From Adiantum capillus-veneris (Eukaryota; Streptophyta; Polypodiopsida; Polypodiales; Pteridaceae): 64,000 nucleotides of DNA. Below are positions 12,682 through 25,405 of this stretch, one piece after another (position 1 is the first letter of the stretch; each line of letters opens with the position of its first letter). The DNA lies in contig CM043960.1 in NCBI GenBank assembly GCA_014529385.2, forward strand, positions 77,215,910 through 77,279,909, written 5' to 3'. The position numbers and the translations under genes are program-made. The notes under the pieces were generated by a model, which worked only from the letters and a program-made list of their open reading frames with translations, did no database searches and was not told the DNA's origin.

Positions 12682-12715
12682 AGAAAGTGAGAGTTGGAGT
12701 CAACTCTCACTTTCT
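12682..12715. repeat. perfect inverted repeat in the copia 3' LTR region
   Basis: Two 15-bp arms (agaaagtgagagttg and its complement) surround a 4-nt spacer, gagt. It lies in the LTR-like part of the minus-strand copia element and could fold in its RNA. Confidence 0.8.
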
Positions 12716-12894
12716 CTCCTTATATTCATTATAGAGAAAGTAATGTGAGGGGTGATTCCCATAGCCACCTGTCCTACACCCCAACCTCCCACTTGAAGGT
12801 CAAGGTGTCCAATAATGGTGTCAGTATAGCTAGTGTATACAAAGTCAATGAATCATTAGGCTTCATCTTGCACCCATAATCTCTATGTAGTGTG

Positions 12895-13520
12895 TAAACC
12901 ACTCTGAGGCTAGGCTCTTTGTGAAACATATGTGGGGTTGTCATCAGTGTGAACCTTGACAAGCTCCATGTGCTTGCCAACCAATACATCTCGTATGACA
13001 TGGTATCTAACCTCTATGTGTTTTGACTTTGAGTGAAACACTAGATTCTTTGCCAAAGCAATGGCACTCTGGCTATCACAATGTAGTACTAGAACCTCAT
13101 CAATGCCCAAATCTCCCACTAGACGAGCTAACCATATGGCTTGCTTGCTAGAGTCGGATGTAGCAACATACTCTACCTTTGTGGTAGATGAAGATGTGCA
13201 GTCTTGGAGACACGATCTCCAAGAGATAGCCTCTGCAGTAAACATGAACACATAGCCAAATGTGGATCTTCTATTATCCACACAACCCACAAAATCTGCA
13301 TCCGTTTAACCCGCAACAGATGCATCATTGTTCTTGAAGCGTAAACACTTGCTAGTTGTACCCTTCAGGTATTTGAGGATTTTATTTACTGCTTCCTAAT
13401 GCTTCTTGCCAGGGTTTGACATGTACCTACTAACCACTCCCACTACATGTGTAATGTCTGGTCTTGTGTTTACCATAGAGCACATCAAACTACCAGCTGT
13501 TGAAGAATATGGCACTTTCG
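12895..13520 (-). pseudogene. pol: copia RT C-terminus and RNase H, broken
   Basis: The minus-strand translation shows the copia RT end (SLMCSMVNTRPDITHVVGVV, then ILKYLKGT) and the RNase H part: TDAD, NRRSTFGYVF, AISWRS, STTKVEYVA, LHCDSQSAIALAKN and KHIEVRYHVIRD. In-frame stops lie after PGKKH (about 13395) and before TDAD (about 13305). At about 13525 this is fused directly to protease-linker sequence, so the whole integrase and most of RT were deleted. Confidence 0.85.
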
Positions 13521-13800
13521 CCCTATTGTAAGCAAGGTCATCCAATCGCTCTATAGAAAGCACACTCTTTGTAAGCTTGGGCACATGTCTGACATTTTGC
13601 AATACAAAAGTAGTGTTGTTATGAATTTAAAGCTATGCATCACCAATGCCAATAATGTCAAGCTCATAGGAATCAACAAGCTTGACTATGCCATGCATGG
13701 ATGCATAAGAGGAAAACCAATCTCTATGTGGAGTAACATGGAAACTTGCACCAGAATTGAGAATCCAATTCTATGCGTAATCTTCATCATATGCAACCAA
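13521..13800 (-). pseudogene. pol: copia protease fragment
   Basis: Minus-strand reading: WILNSGASFHVTPHRDWF, then LQNVRHVPKLTKSVLSIERL. The first is the copia retropepsin active-site block, with NSGA in place of DSGA, so the catalytic Asp is lost. The second is the conserved linker after protease. The frame then jumps into RT at about 13525. Confidence 0.82.
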
Positions 13801-13880
13801 ATCATTTGGAGTGAGATTCAAAGTGAAAATGTAATAGGACTATTTTTTGAAGTTCTTAAAGTCAGAAAGAATGCAATAGG

Positions 13881-14930
13881 TTAGATCTTTTGTTAAATAT
13901 GATTTAAAAGATTGTTGAATAGTTTATGAGATAGAGAGTATTAGTCGTACACAAATGAGTTTAAGATATAAAGAGAGAAAATATATTCTCTTCTTTTTAA
14001 ATAATACACTAAAGACATATTTAATAAAGATTAATGAATAACAAATAGTCAGTCTATGAACAATAGAATAAAAATATAGTTAAAATTGAGGTTTTTATTA
14101 ATATCAATGTTTTATTTTTATGTGTTTTAGCTTAAAATACATGGGTAGACTTAAAATAAGTTGAAAAAGTTGTGGAGATAAAAAAAAAATAGGGGGTTTA
14201 TGAGTCGCGACCTAAAAATTACATTTTCAGCCAAAGAAAGACATTTTTTGCAATTATGTCTGCAATGCCTTGTAGACCAGACCTGTTCTTATCGTTTTGA
14301 GCACCTGGAAGTCTATGTTCTAAGTTTGTTTAACCAAGGTATGACAGAAACAAATTGCTAGCAACATCAGGATAACCTACAAGCTATAATAGGTTAGCTT
14401 ATAAACATATATACACAGGTAATATCTCTTTTGTTTGATCCAATAAAGAAGTGATTATACTCTTTTAAGATGATACAAAATGATGTTCTGAATTTGATTA
14501 TCATGTTGATTTGGTTGCACGAGTATGTTCTTTTGGCTATTTTGTAGATGATGCAGAAACCAATGTGTGAAACAAGATCTATGCAAGGTGTCATGATATT
14601 GGGATTGTGATCGTGCAATTCTGATTATGATGGTTGTTGCCATCAAGAGATTGAGATTGAGATTGAGAGTGCGATTGTGATTGAGATTGAGATCATGCAC
14701 AAGATTGAGATTGAGATTGAGAGTGAGAGTGTGATTGAGATTGAGATTGAGATATCTCGGGGGTGGTCGTGAGGTTATGAAATGAGCTATGCTCTTCTTG
14801 TAATGATTACCTTACATCCATACAGAATCTTTATTTTATCTATTCACTTTGCGTACTCTGTATTTTCCTTGTTCATCAATCTATCTCGTGTCGCGTCACA
14901 AAAAATGAGAACATCTGAGGGATCTGCTAC
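13881..14930. other. AT-rich insertion inside the copia element
   Basis: About 1 kb with no coding resemblance separates the gag zinc-knuckle side from the protease side of the copia element, which should be contiguous. It contains the GAGATT repeat tract. I could not define clean ends or a target duplication, so its origin is unknown. Confidence 0.5.
14640..14755. repeat. (GAGATT)n-like minisatellite
   Basis: Repeats of gattgagattgagattgaga with gagagtg variants over about 110 bp. Short open frames with Asn/Leu repeats on the minus strand are by-products. Confidence 0.85.
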
Positions 14931-14934
14931 CTCT

Positions 14935-15900
14935 GCATGAATCACTGATGCCATAGCATTTATCACTTGAGGAGGAGCATCTCTACTGCAGTGGTAGGCA
15001 TGGGAGACTCAACCACGTTGATCTCCTCAATCGTTACCATAATTTTTCCTTTGCCAAAATTATCTTTTTGCATGCTTTTTTGGTCTCTTAAGAAACTGCA
15101 ACAATCCTTTTTGTAATGACCCTTTTCATGGCAATAGTAACACTTGACATTTCTAGGATTGCACTATCTACTAGAGTTCTTTTTTCTGCTTAGACTACGA
15201 GGATTTTTCTTTCTACTTTGGTTTTTTTTTGTGTCCTTGTCACGGCCTCTTTGCTTTGTTGAACTGCCAGCCATATATGCATCTCCATGACTAGCATCTT
15301 CAAGAAATTATGCCAAATCTCTTCAATGAGCAACATATTTGTGACATGATTGAACACTGAGTTTCCATTGGGAGCTCAATTGCTAATGGTTGTGCAAAAT
15401 ATGTCCCATGAATTGGGTAGAGAGAATAATAGGAATATAGACTTGAGTCATCGTCAAACTCACTAAAGCCTTGAGATGCCAACTGGCTGAACAATGAGTT
15501 GAACTCATTTAAGTGTCCAAAAATTGTGCTACCTTCTTTTATGCTGAGCTTCACACTTTTTCTCTCCCATGTTGAACATAAGCTATCCCATAGAGCCTTG
15601 GTTGTTGTCTTTCCTATGATAGTGAAGAACACTGACTTAGCTAGATGTAGACGTATTGTAGCCATGGATTTTTCATCCAAAAGATCCCACTGAACCTACG
15701 TATATCCATCACCCTCTCCATGCTCTTTTAGCGGCTCCAATAGACCTTTGTTAGTCAAAACATCCTTCATGCGCTCTTTCCACATGGTGAAGTTGCTACC
15801 ATCAATCTTGCGGATGAAATTTCCCTCCTTTTCTAAGAAGAAGCCATTGCTAACAAGAGGGCTTGAGAGGTTCCAAACTATGGCGAGAAGCTGCAAAAAT
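14935..15900 (-). pseudogene. gag: copia gag, broken
   Basis: Minus-strand reading: the N-terminal part has IRKIDGSNFTMWKERMKDVL and then LLEPLKE (about 15810-15715). The central part has ATIRLHLAKSVFFTI, TKALWDSLCSTWE and IKEGSTIFGHLNEFNSL (15680-15470). A CCHC zinc knuckle (CYYCHEKGHYKKDC) lies at about 15150-15105. This is the copia UBN2/gag_pre type of gag. It is split by frameshifts and stops. Confidence 0.83.
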
Positions 15901-15949
15901 TAGGCAGAGTAACCTTTGTATCGGGAGAAACATCTCAACCAAAATAGGC

Positions 15950-17480
15950 TCAAAAGTGCCAACAATGAAAGTCATGACTCGCGAAAAAAATCCCGTAGAG
16001 TCCCCATTGTGTGACACTACAAGAGGTCACTTAAATTGTGGCATCAAATTATCGGCGCCAATGGCGAGCATCGGTATATGTGTAGCTAAGTATGGAGGGA
16101 GATGCAGTTTTAAAAAAATTTCATTTTTAAATTTCCGACAACTCTTTCGATGTATCTTCCTGTTCCACAGTACTTTTCGACGCGTGACCTGATACCTATT
16201 CTGATGCCTATATAGGTTTTTGTATTGTCGAACCTTGCAAAAATTGAACCCGGGGGCTTTCCCTGTGCATTTTGCTTATTCTTGCACCTTCTCTCTTGCT
16301 ATCTTCCTCCTCACCTCTTGCAGATCTGCTGCAAAACAAGTTGTCGGAGGTGCTAATCTTGCTCGTGGACTACTCCATAGCACTTAAGTAAGATTGTTTT
16401 CAAGTTTACTTGTATATTTAGGAATAATGGTTTGACATGGTGTGTGCGTGCGTTTTTTGCAGGTTCGAGGACGTTTACAACACCTTTTCTTGCTCAAATA
16501 GGCCGCATGTGAGTTGTGTATTATTAAATGCATATTAAATTTATTTAAATTAGTTTATATATTGATAAAATAAAATTTCATGCTTTAAACTTTCAATGCT
16601 TTAAAAGAAATTATGGTTTGTGTTGTGAAATTCCGTTTTGAAATAGGAAGAAATTTCAATTTGGTTTATGAAAAAAACTTGTTTTGATGAAATTTCATTT
16701 TTAATTATGTCGTTTTTGAAATTATGCGCTTGATGAGGTTTAGGTTTTATGTTTCGATAAGGTTTAGTTTAGGTTATATGTTAGTTAGGGTATATATAGG
16801 TTATATGTTAGGTTGTACGTTAAGTGATGCTAGGTTAGGTTAGGTTAGGTTAGGTTAGGTTAGGTTCTAAGTTAGGTTTAAATTAAATGTTAAATTAAGT
16901 TATAAGTTAGGTTATAGGTTATATGATAGGTTAGCTAGATTATAGGTCAGGTTTAGGAAACAAGTTAAGTTATAGGTTAGGTTACGTTAGGTTATAGGTT
17001 ATATGTAAAAAGTTAGGTTAGGTTATATGTTAAGTTAACTCATGTTTAGATTAGATAGACGTTGTGTTCGGACAATTAGAACTTATGTCTAAACCATACC
17101 CCGCTACAGTACTAATTGGATTTGGACCGACCAAATCAAAAGTTACCAAACCTAAGCGGGTTTACATAGCCTACCATAACACTCTAAATATAGTAAAGAC
17201 CATATTAGGTATTTTGGTAAAAATCTCACATTATGGGAATCTCCAAATCGACTAAATTCATGTAATTTGGGAATTTTCCACTTAAAGTGGGAAAAATTGA
17301 GGTGTGTGGTTAGTAAATAAAGTGAAAATCTCATAGGATTGTGGTGTTGATAAACACCAAAAGTCAAGAGGATGTACAACACATGGATTTGAATAATAAC
17401 TACGAATTACATAAAACAAAGGAAGATACAAAAAAGATTTTGTTTACAAATTGACTAGTATAGTCACAATAGAAGCTCCA
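15950..17480. other. AT-rich intergenic stretch, no gene recognised
   Basis: Apart from the TTAGG-like tract at 16740-17035 I see no coding, RNA or element structure. Confidence 0.5.
16740..17035. repeat. degenerate TTAGG/TTATAGG pentamer-type repeat tract
   Basis: Contains about seven clean ttagg units at 16829-16866, flanked by looser units such as ttatatg and ttataggt on both sides. It is interstitial and mostly degenerate, and it is not the plant TTTAGGG repeat, so it is more likely a local minisatellite than a telomere remnant. Confidence 0.75.
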
Positions 17481-17487
17481 CATAATT

Positions 17488-20400
17488 CTACTCCACATTT
17501 GATACCATATCTGAACTTTGATCCAAGTGTGGTTGATGTGCACGAGTGAGGCCTTCTTTGGCTTTTAGAGCATGCCTTTTTGGAATCTTTATTCTAGAAA
17601 ATGGTCCTTCTTTGTTGGGTCTCCAGGACCAAACAATTGCATCTACAGCTTCCCACACTTGTGGGTCCTTATAGTTGACAGCCCAATAACCCTTCCAACA
17701 ATTACTGTAAGCTTGAGTATCTGTCATCCCATTTTTTCTCGCACAAGGTGCCCACTATTGAATCAAGAGTTTTCTGTAGTTTGGTGATGTAGGCTCATTA
17801 TCAATGTCAGATAAAGCCATTGCAAGCCACACTGGATAGATTTCTGTGTCACTCGGAACAAGCATAAGAAAGTCACCTTGGTGCACATCAGACATAGGGT
17901 CAAACTCTTCCCTTGGCCTATCTCGTTGAGGCCCACAAAAATGATCGTTCAACTCTTCAAGGCCTAGGAATCTTTCTGCTCCTTGTTGCAAATTCATTGT
18001 AGTGCTTTATAGGTGAGAATATTCTTGAGTTTCTGGCCAAAACATTTCATACAAGACTCCCTCTGATATGATTTCTTTTCCAATCTCTTCAATTATCTTA
18101 CTCCAATAATCTATCACGGGTCTATAATATCGCGGAATACTTGAACCATTCCCTAAATTTTTTCAAAATTTTATATAGTTCTTTAGCCCCAAAATGACTT
18201 CTTCGTGGGCCTTGACATATAAAATTTTTCCAAAATTTTATATAGTTCTTTAGCCCCAAAATGACTTCTTCGTGGGCCTTGACATACTCCGCCATTGGTT
18301 CTAGAGGTGGATCTCCATGTGGTAACATTGTCTTTCCTTCTGTGTCTGTTTTCCAAAGGCGAATACTTCCACTCCAACTTGATACACCTACATGTGCCTT
18401 ATATTGCATCATTGGTGTCTCATCCTGCATAAAGAACCTGAACTGAAGCGGTTTGGAATGTCCAACAAGTATGTCTTGTCCATCACAAAGATAGCCATCA
18501 CAATATTGCTTGAAATCGGGGATCTTTGTGAGAAAAAATGGACCTGGAGATGAAGATGAGTTGTTGCGTAATGTATCCATCAAATGTGGCAAAGTATAGG
18601 TTTGTGTAACTCTCAACTTCCTTGAAAACCTACTAAACATGGCATCTATGTCTTCATGTGTATGCCCAACCATTAAAAATCCCAGCTGGATGGTTTTGAA
18701 AACACCCCTTGCAACAAGCATTGACAAATAGGCAAATAAGTATCGATTTTTGTTTTCCCTGCACAATTATCCAATTGTAGCAACAAGTTTTCTAGCAACC
18801 TGCGAAATGTTGACCTCAATTCCTCTTCTGCAATTTCTAACGACTGCACAATGGGCTCTTTTCCATCACTCAAGTTATGGTAGTCCAATGCATCCCTTGA
18901 GTTCAAAGCATGTAGTAGTGAAATATTGCTCCTTGGAAGTCCATTTGTTACTAGATCACCAAGAGGATGCTTATCTATCCTCTCTAGGTTATGTAAACAA
19001 TTAGCAATTGAGCCAATTGTAAGATTTGGATCAGCTGGCCACAAACCATTCAAGACAAAGTGTCCGTAATGACCTTCTCCATGTCCATGAGTGATCATGC
19101 CAATCAATGCCACCTGCAGATTATATCCTGAATCCACACCCTTAGGAACAATGCATAATCTAGGAATGGCAGTCTTCTTTTGATCCATCTTATCATGGAT
19201 TATGCATACATATTTTTGTGGTTGAGTTTTTGAATACGTGCGCCATGCATAATATAGGCTTCTGCAACTCTTTTGTTGTGCCATGTGAACTTCTCTCTCC
19301 CTCTAGAGAAGAGCTCTCTCTTCAAGAGAAGGTTTAGCTTTTAACCTTGCCTTGATTGAGCTACAAATATTGCACTTAGATAACTCACTCGTCTTTGTTA
19401 AAGTGACATGTGGGTACTCTTTGTTCCAAATTCTACCAAAAGAAGATTGGGATAGCTTCTTCTCATAGCCCATTTGGTCAAGTGTCGTGTTGATTTCACA
19501 TAAAATATCCACTTGTTTGTATGTTGATGGAATCACCAATTGAGTCTCTCTTGAGCCATCTAGCAGTGTTCTACTTCTATATGGCATCTTTTCAGAGTTG
19601 TTTTCCACAAACTCATTTAGTAGTGCTCTTGCTAAACTAGTATGTTGAAGTCCCCTTCCCAATGTACATGTGTTCCCATGTACATATTGGCGCACACCAT
19701 TTTCAAAGTTCTCCTTGTATCGATAAAATGATGTCTTTGGTATTCCATGTAGCTCATACCATGCTCTACAACAAACAATAGAGCCATTTAGCCTGAATTG
19801 GTATCGTGACTTCTCATCTTTCTGATAACATATAGAAAGAACATCATAAACATAATTAGTGCGTGATTTTTGAGACTCTCCCCAAAATTGTTGTCGTAAC
19901 CTTGTCACCATATCACGATCTGCAAACTGGCAACATTTTTGTGCACAACAATCAATGCATGATACCCTTTGAATTGATTTGTTTGAAAGGTAAAAAGTGG
20001 AAGCTGGTGCTGCTTTTGATTTTTAAGTACTGTTCATGAAAGTGTATCGTCTCTTCCTTGACAACTGGACAACATTACTCCCATCAAGTTTTTTTCCAAC
20101 ATTGTCATCGTTGGATACATCCTCATATGTAGCATGCATACCATCAATAGGAACAAAGCGTTGTAATGGGCTCCCATTCAACATTGTTGTCTTCTTGATG
20201 GGCCACTTTATCAAAGTGATGCTACCCACTTCAACCACATCATCAATGCTTGCATTTTCTCTTTCAATACCCACACCCACACAATCATGACCAAGTTCCT
20301 GAAAGTTGACATAATCATGTGGAAATACATATAAGATGGTCTCTTCATTCATGGTTTGCATCATTGTTTCATCTTTTAAAAGGACCCTCTGATTTCTCCA

Positions 20401-20781
20401 AGACTCTCGAATCACTGCTTCAAATTCTGGGCTTGTCATAGGTATTGCATTTGTAACTAGAGGATCAAAATGATCATGTTCTTCATCACCATTGTAGCTT
20501 TCTTGTGGATCAATTAAGTTCCCATTTAATACAAAAGATTGCAAAAGAAGCTTTGACCATCGAACCACACTTCATAATGAGCCTTGGAGAGATGAAGTAT
20601 TCATTGTAGGAAAAGGTAGGACCACATCCTTCAAGCATTCCTCCACTAGTATGGAGACATTTCCTTGCCCTATCTTTGTACCACCACAAGTGGAATCTGG
20701 ATCTGTTCTACACACACAACCAATACCAACAATTTCATTGTCAAGTATCATATGTACTTTCTCCCCAGATTCGAAGTCCAT
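17488..20781 (-). pseudogene. DUF7869-type transposase-like protein gene, decayed
   Basis: Read on the minus strand this is one long reading (about 1,050 codons) with few breaks: a stop at about 20572, another near 20020, a stop at about 19302, a one-base loss near 18757, and stops near 18007 and 17757. Landmarks are QLDNCAG, then after the frameshift ENKNRYLFAYLSMLVARG, QLGFLMVGHTHEDIDAMFSR, and a C-terminal Trp-rich part (VWEAVDAIVWSWRPN). The DNCxGxNKN and GHTHEDIDAxFS blocks are typical of an RNase H-like domain family that I recall as DUF7869, common in TE-like genes of plants and other eukaryotes. The transposase role is inference. The start at 20781 directly follows a cag, so it may be a downstream exon. 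Confidence 0.72.
18164..18286. repeat. 56-bp direct duplication, 67-bp spacing, inside the DUF7869 gene
   Basis: The sequence from caaaattttatatag to cttgacata occurs at 18164-18219 and 18231-18286. The 67-bp offset is not a multiple of three, so the second copy is read in another frame. This is a local lesion of the pseudogene. Confidence 0.85.
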
Positions 20782-20927
20782 CCTGTAAGTGAAAAAGATT
20801 ACATTGTTAAATCCATAGTTATATAAAAATACTCTTCAAACAAAAAATCATGCTACAACATGAAAAAGGTTTGCATAGGTTGGACAAGTGGTGAACCTTG
20901 AGACCAAATCCTCCTTGCTATATTAAT

Positions 20928-22960
20928 GGAAGCAAGGTTGGAAATTATGCTGGATCTTGAAACCAAAGCATCCTTGCTATATTAGAGCAGAGGTTGGGCA
21001 AGTGGTGGACCTAGTTGTAATACCCACTGCCACCTATCAACTACTATAGGACTATGCTTTCCAATGTCCAAGTATCCCTTGAGTCTTTCAAGGTTGAACA
21101 CGTGGTGGACCTTGAAACAAAAACCCCCTTTCTATATTAGAGCATAGCTTAGACGAGTGGTGGACCTAGTTATAATACCTTAGGACCTTGCTACTTTGCT
21201 TGCCAATGTTTACGTAGCCCCTCATTTCTTTAATGGAAGCAAGGTTGGACAAGTGGTGGACCTTGAAACCAAAGCCTCTTTGCTATATGAGTGCATAGGT
21301 TGGACCTAGTTGTAATACCCACTGCCACCTATCAACTACTATAGGACTATGCTTTTCAATGTCCAAGTATCCCTTGAGTCTTTCAAGGTTGAACACGTGG
21401 TGGACCTTGAAACAAAAATCCCCTTTCTATATCAGAGCATAGCTTGGACAAGTGGTGGACCTAGTTATAATTCCCAATATCCAAGGTGAAATACCTTAGG
21501 ACCTTGCTACCTTGCTTGCCAATGTTTACGTAGCCCCTCATTTCTTTAATGGAAGCAAGGTTGGACAAGTGGTGGACCTTGAAACCAAAGCCTCTTTGCT
21601 ATATGAGAGCATAGGTTGGACCTAGTTGTAATACCCACTGCCACCTATCAACTACTATAGGACTATTCTTTCCAATGTCCAGATATCCCTTGAGTCTTGC
21701 AAGGTTGAACACGTGGTGGACCTTGAAACAAAAATCCCCTTTCTATATCAGAGCATAGCTTGGACAAGTGGTGGACCTAGTTATAATGCCCAATATCCAA
21801 GGTGAAATACCTTAGGACCTTGCTACCTTGCTTGCCAATTTTTACAGAGCCCCTCATTTATTTAATGGAAGCAAGGTTGGACAAGTGGTGGACCTTGAAA
21901 CCAAAGCCTCTTTGCTATATGAGTGCATAGGTTGGACCTAGTTGTAATACCCACTGCCACCTATCAACTACTATAGGACTATGCTTTCCAATGTCCAAGT
22001 ATACCTTGAGTCTTGCAAGGTTGAACACGTGATGGAACTTGAAACGAAAATCCCCTTTCTATACTAAGAGCATAGCTTGGACCAGTGGTGGACCTAGTTA
22101 TAATGCCCAATATACAGGGTGAAATACCTTAGGACCTTGCTACCTTGCTTGCCAATGTTTACGTAGCCCCTCATTTATTTAATGGAAGCAAGGTTGGACA
22201 AGTGGTGGACCTTGAAACCAAAGCCTCTTTGCTATATGAGAGCATAGGTTGGACCTAGTTGTAATACCCCCTGCCACCTATCAACTACTATAGGACTATG
22301 CTTTCCAATGTCCAAGTATCCCTTGAGTCTTGCAAGGTTGAACACGTGGTGGATTATTGAAACCAAAATCCCCTTTCTATATCAGAGCATAGCTTGAACA
22401 AGTGGTGGACCTAGTTATAATGCCCCTCCTTTCTTTAATGGAAGCAAGGTTGGAAAAGTGGTGAATCTTGAAACCCAAACCCTTTGGCTATATATAGAGG
22501 ATAGCTTGGACAAGTGGTGGGCTTAGTTGTAGTATCCAATGTCCAAGGTGCAATGTGAACTATGTAAAGACCTTACTTCCAAAAACAAAGTCGTACAGGT
22601 GGTTCTCCTTGAAACCAAAACCTCCTTAGTGTATTAGAACGTAGCTTGGAAATGTGGTGGACTTAGTTGTAATGGTGAATGTCCAAAGCAAACTATTATA
22701 GGACCTTGCTTTTCAAATCAAGTTTGGACAAGTGGTGGATCTTGAAACCAAAACCCCCTTACTCTATTAGAGCATAGCTTAGATAAGTGGTGGACCTAGC
22801 TGCCATGGAAAATGTTCAATGTGAACTGCTACAAGACCTTGCTATTAAATGTCTAAGTAGAGCTAGCTTCTTTAATGGAATCAAGGTTGGGAAAGTGGTG
22901 CATCTTGAAACCAAAAGCCCTTTATTGTATCAGAGCATAGCTTGGACAAGTGAGGGACCT
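20928..22960. repeat. satellite array, unit about 306-318 bp
   Basis: The marker ggaagcaaggttgg recurs at about 20928, 21234, 21552, 21868, 22186 and 22440, giving units of 306, 318, 316, 318 and a shorter 254. Each unit contains two or three copies of a core, ggacaagtggtggacc, at uneven spacing. The right end (22440-22960) is more diverged. No open frame is conserved between units. Confidence 0.93.
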
Positions 22961-23009
22961 AGTTTTAATGTGTGATGTCCAAAGGAAAGTATTACAAGAC
23001 CTTGCTTTC

Positions 23010-24230
23010 CAATATTTGAATTGGTCAAGTGGTTAAAACTAAGTATAAAACTTTGACCATTTTCTTCTCGAATTGCCAAAAAGCTGGTTTTAGACACCCC
23101 TAAATGAAAATGGTTTAGGGTGGCCTTAAACAACGTTTTTTCAAAGACTTGAACAAAAGGGTTGCCGAAGAGGAATGAAAATTTATTATGGCTTGAAGTG
23201 CCTGAGTATGTGAAAACAAGCCTAGGTTTTCCACGAGGCAAAAGGTGACAAAAAAGAAGTGTTGTCTCTTATGACATAATAAGAACATTGGAAACTTAGG
23301 ATTGACCATGTGGCCTAAACTTTGGCAAGTGAAGTGGTGGCCAAGTTTTGTGGCACAGTGTGCACTTGGTCCTATATGTGTTGACCACTTGGCTAAATCT
23401 AGGACCATAAGACCAAACCTTTGGCACCTTAAATATAGTATGGGACATAATCTAGAACTGCTATAGTAAATTAGTAGTATAGTTAATATGTTAATATTTG
23501 TATTATATTTAAGTATATGCTAACTATAATTTATGTTCCAAATTTCACTAATGAAGAATGTTCCCATTTAGCACTCTAGATGCGGGGTCTTAGGGCAATG
23601 CCACAATGGGGTGCATCTGGCGAGGCAGCGCTTCCACATGAGGTTTGGGGGTAGCACTCTTGATGGGGATGTGGAATATAGCGCTCTCAATGGCGGGGCT
23701 TGGGAGGCTGATTTTGGGATATTGTTCCGGGTGGAGTCCTGGGGCAGCGCCCCATGCGGGGTCCGTGTGAATTCCTAATATAGAGTTACGCATGTTTTGC
23801 ATATTTTCAACCATGATTTCTTTAATTTTGGCCGTATGATCGAATTGGTTAATGTTTTATACTGCTTTTGTTTTTTTTAATCCTATGATAAAACATGGAC
23901 TTGTAGCATACGTGGCATTCTAATAAACCCTATCAAGATTAAGCACAGAGAGAGCGCACGAGCAACGCACACAGAGAAAGCAGGCGAGCAACAAACACAC
24001 AGAAAGCGCACACGGATCGCACACAGTTGGAGTATACGCGCGCGTAGAGGAGCAAACCCAGCATCGTACACAACGCATAGGTGGAGCGCACAGGATTGAC
24101 AGTTCGCACACAAGATAAAGAAATAGCATCGTACACAACGCTTTCCAGAAGGGTAGGATCGGGCATAGCTTCTTCTCAGGAGACATTGCACACCTCACTA
24201 ATAGAGAAAAAACAGGTATTTCTCTCTCTC
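23010..24230. other. no gene recognised; GC-rich degenerate repeats near 23580-23770
   Basis: Short degenerate repeats of gcggggtc..ggggcagcgcccc type occur at 23580-23770. Three overlapping Cys-rich minus-strand frames (23883-24291) come from low-complexity DNA and share no family motif. Confidence 0.45.
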
Positions 24231-24334
24231 TCACTCTCTGTCTTTCTCCATATAGAGAAGATGGTTCTCTGTAACTCTTTCTTGCACACACACTCTCTCG
24301 TCAAAAGACAGAGCTACATAGTTTAAAAGTATTC

Positions 24335-24600
24335 CCGCACACATACACATATTTCCACACATCGTCTTCCTCTCTTCCACATACATAACCACAGTGAAAT
24401 CTGTTATCTTGCTGTCTCTCTCTTGAAAATACATACACATATTCCCACACATCGTCTTCCTCTCTTCCACATACATAAACACAGTGAAATCTGTTATCTT
24501 GTTGTCTCTCTCTTGAAAATACGTGCACATATTCCCATACATCGTCTTCCTCTCTTCCACATACATAAACACAGTGAAATCTATTATCTTTCTCTCTCTC
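24335..24600. repeat. 90-bp minisatellite, three units
   Basis: The marker atcgtcttcc lies at 24361, 24451 and 24541, an exact 90-bp period. Because 90 is a multiple of three, a minus-strand frame (24617-24231) reads as a 30-residue repeat with FTVFMYVEERKTM. That open frame is probably only a by-product. Confidence 0.9.
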
Positions 24601-24622
24601 CTCTCTCTAGAAAACAAGTATT

Positions 24623-24663
<41 letters not shown>

Positions 24664-24670
24664 CTCTGTA
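24590..24670. repeat. (TC)n and (TATC)n simple repeats
   Basis: A ctctctct run passes into tatctatctatctatc. Confidence 0.93.
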
Positions 24671-25290
24671 TCTTGCTATATCTCTCTTAAAAATACATGC
24701 TCATGTATGTGTGTGTCTGTGTTATCTATGTGTATGTATGTATATTTGTGTTATTTCATTGTAATACTCATACATAATGCAGATACACAATTACACTTAA
24801 TTACGATATGCACACATAGTATATATACATACATAAATATCACAAATAACTAACACATTGTAATACTAGTAAGCTTGAATGGAAGACTTACTTGTGTGAT
24901 CTGTTAAAGTTGATTCTTGTAGCAAGTTCTGGATGTATGCTGAGTTGATTTTCCTCTAATCCATTTGTAGATATGATTGTAACTTCTGTTTCTCAACAAA
25001 AGTAGTGTTGTTTAGTGATACACCTAATGGACATAAATGGTTGAAACTAGGACATGTAGACCAAAAATACGTGTATTTCTTTGGATGAATATATACACTT
25101 TTTAAATTTAAGTGGTAAAATTTAAATTTTATAAAAAAGTTTGAATTTTAAAATTTGGGCGGGATATTTTAAAATTTAGGCTGGATATTTAAAATTTGGG
25201 AGGGATATTTTAAATTTAGGCGATAAGATTTTGAATTTTAAATTTAGGCGGGAAGGTTTTGAATTTATAGAGAGATCTCCCTTACATAAG
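24671..25290. other. AT-rich stretch, no gene recognised
   Basis: Contains repeated 'ttttaaaatttaggcggga'-like pieces at 25130-25260 and nothing coding. Confidence 0.45.
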
Positions 25291-25405
25291 AGAGTATAGG
25301 TTGGACAAGTGGTGGACCTTAAAGCCAGAGCATCCATGCTACTGAACATGATAGGTAGGGAATCTAGTTGAATATTGTATGTATAATATATATGTAATAG
25401 ATCTA

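Larger units (their letters stand above)
12600..15900 (-). mobile_element. decayed Ty1/copia element, minus strand, internally deleted and interrupted
   Basis: Read on the minus strand the order is gag (15.9-14.9 kb), protease (13.8-13.5), then the end of RT and RNase H (13.5-12.9). This is followed by a purine tract (aagtgggaggttgggg, about 12795-12780) and LTR-like sequence going left. Integrase and most of RT are missing. About 1 kb of unrelated AT-rich DNA sits between gag and protease. No 5' LTR is visible above 15.95 kb. Confidence 0.78.

Noticed and set aside
16829-16866. Telomere repeat (TTAGG)
   Set aside because: The tract is short, degenerate, interstitial and not the plant TTTAGGG type. 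A minisatellite is a simpler explanation.
23883-24291. Cys-rich open frames on the minus strand
   Set aside because: Three overlapping frames in skewed, low-complexity sequence with no shared motif; likely chance.
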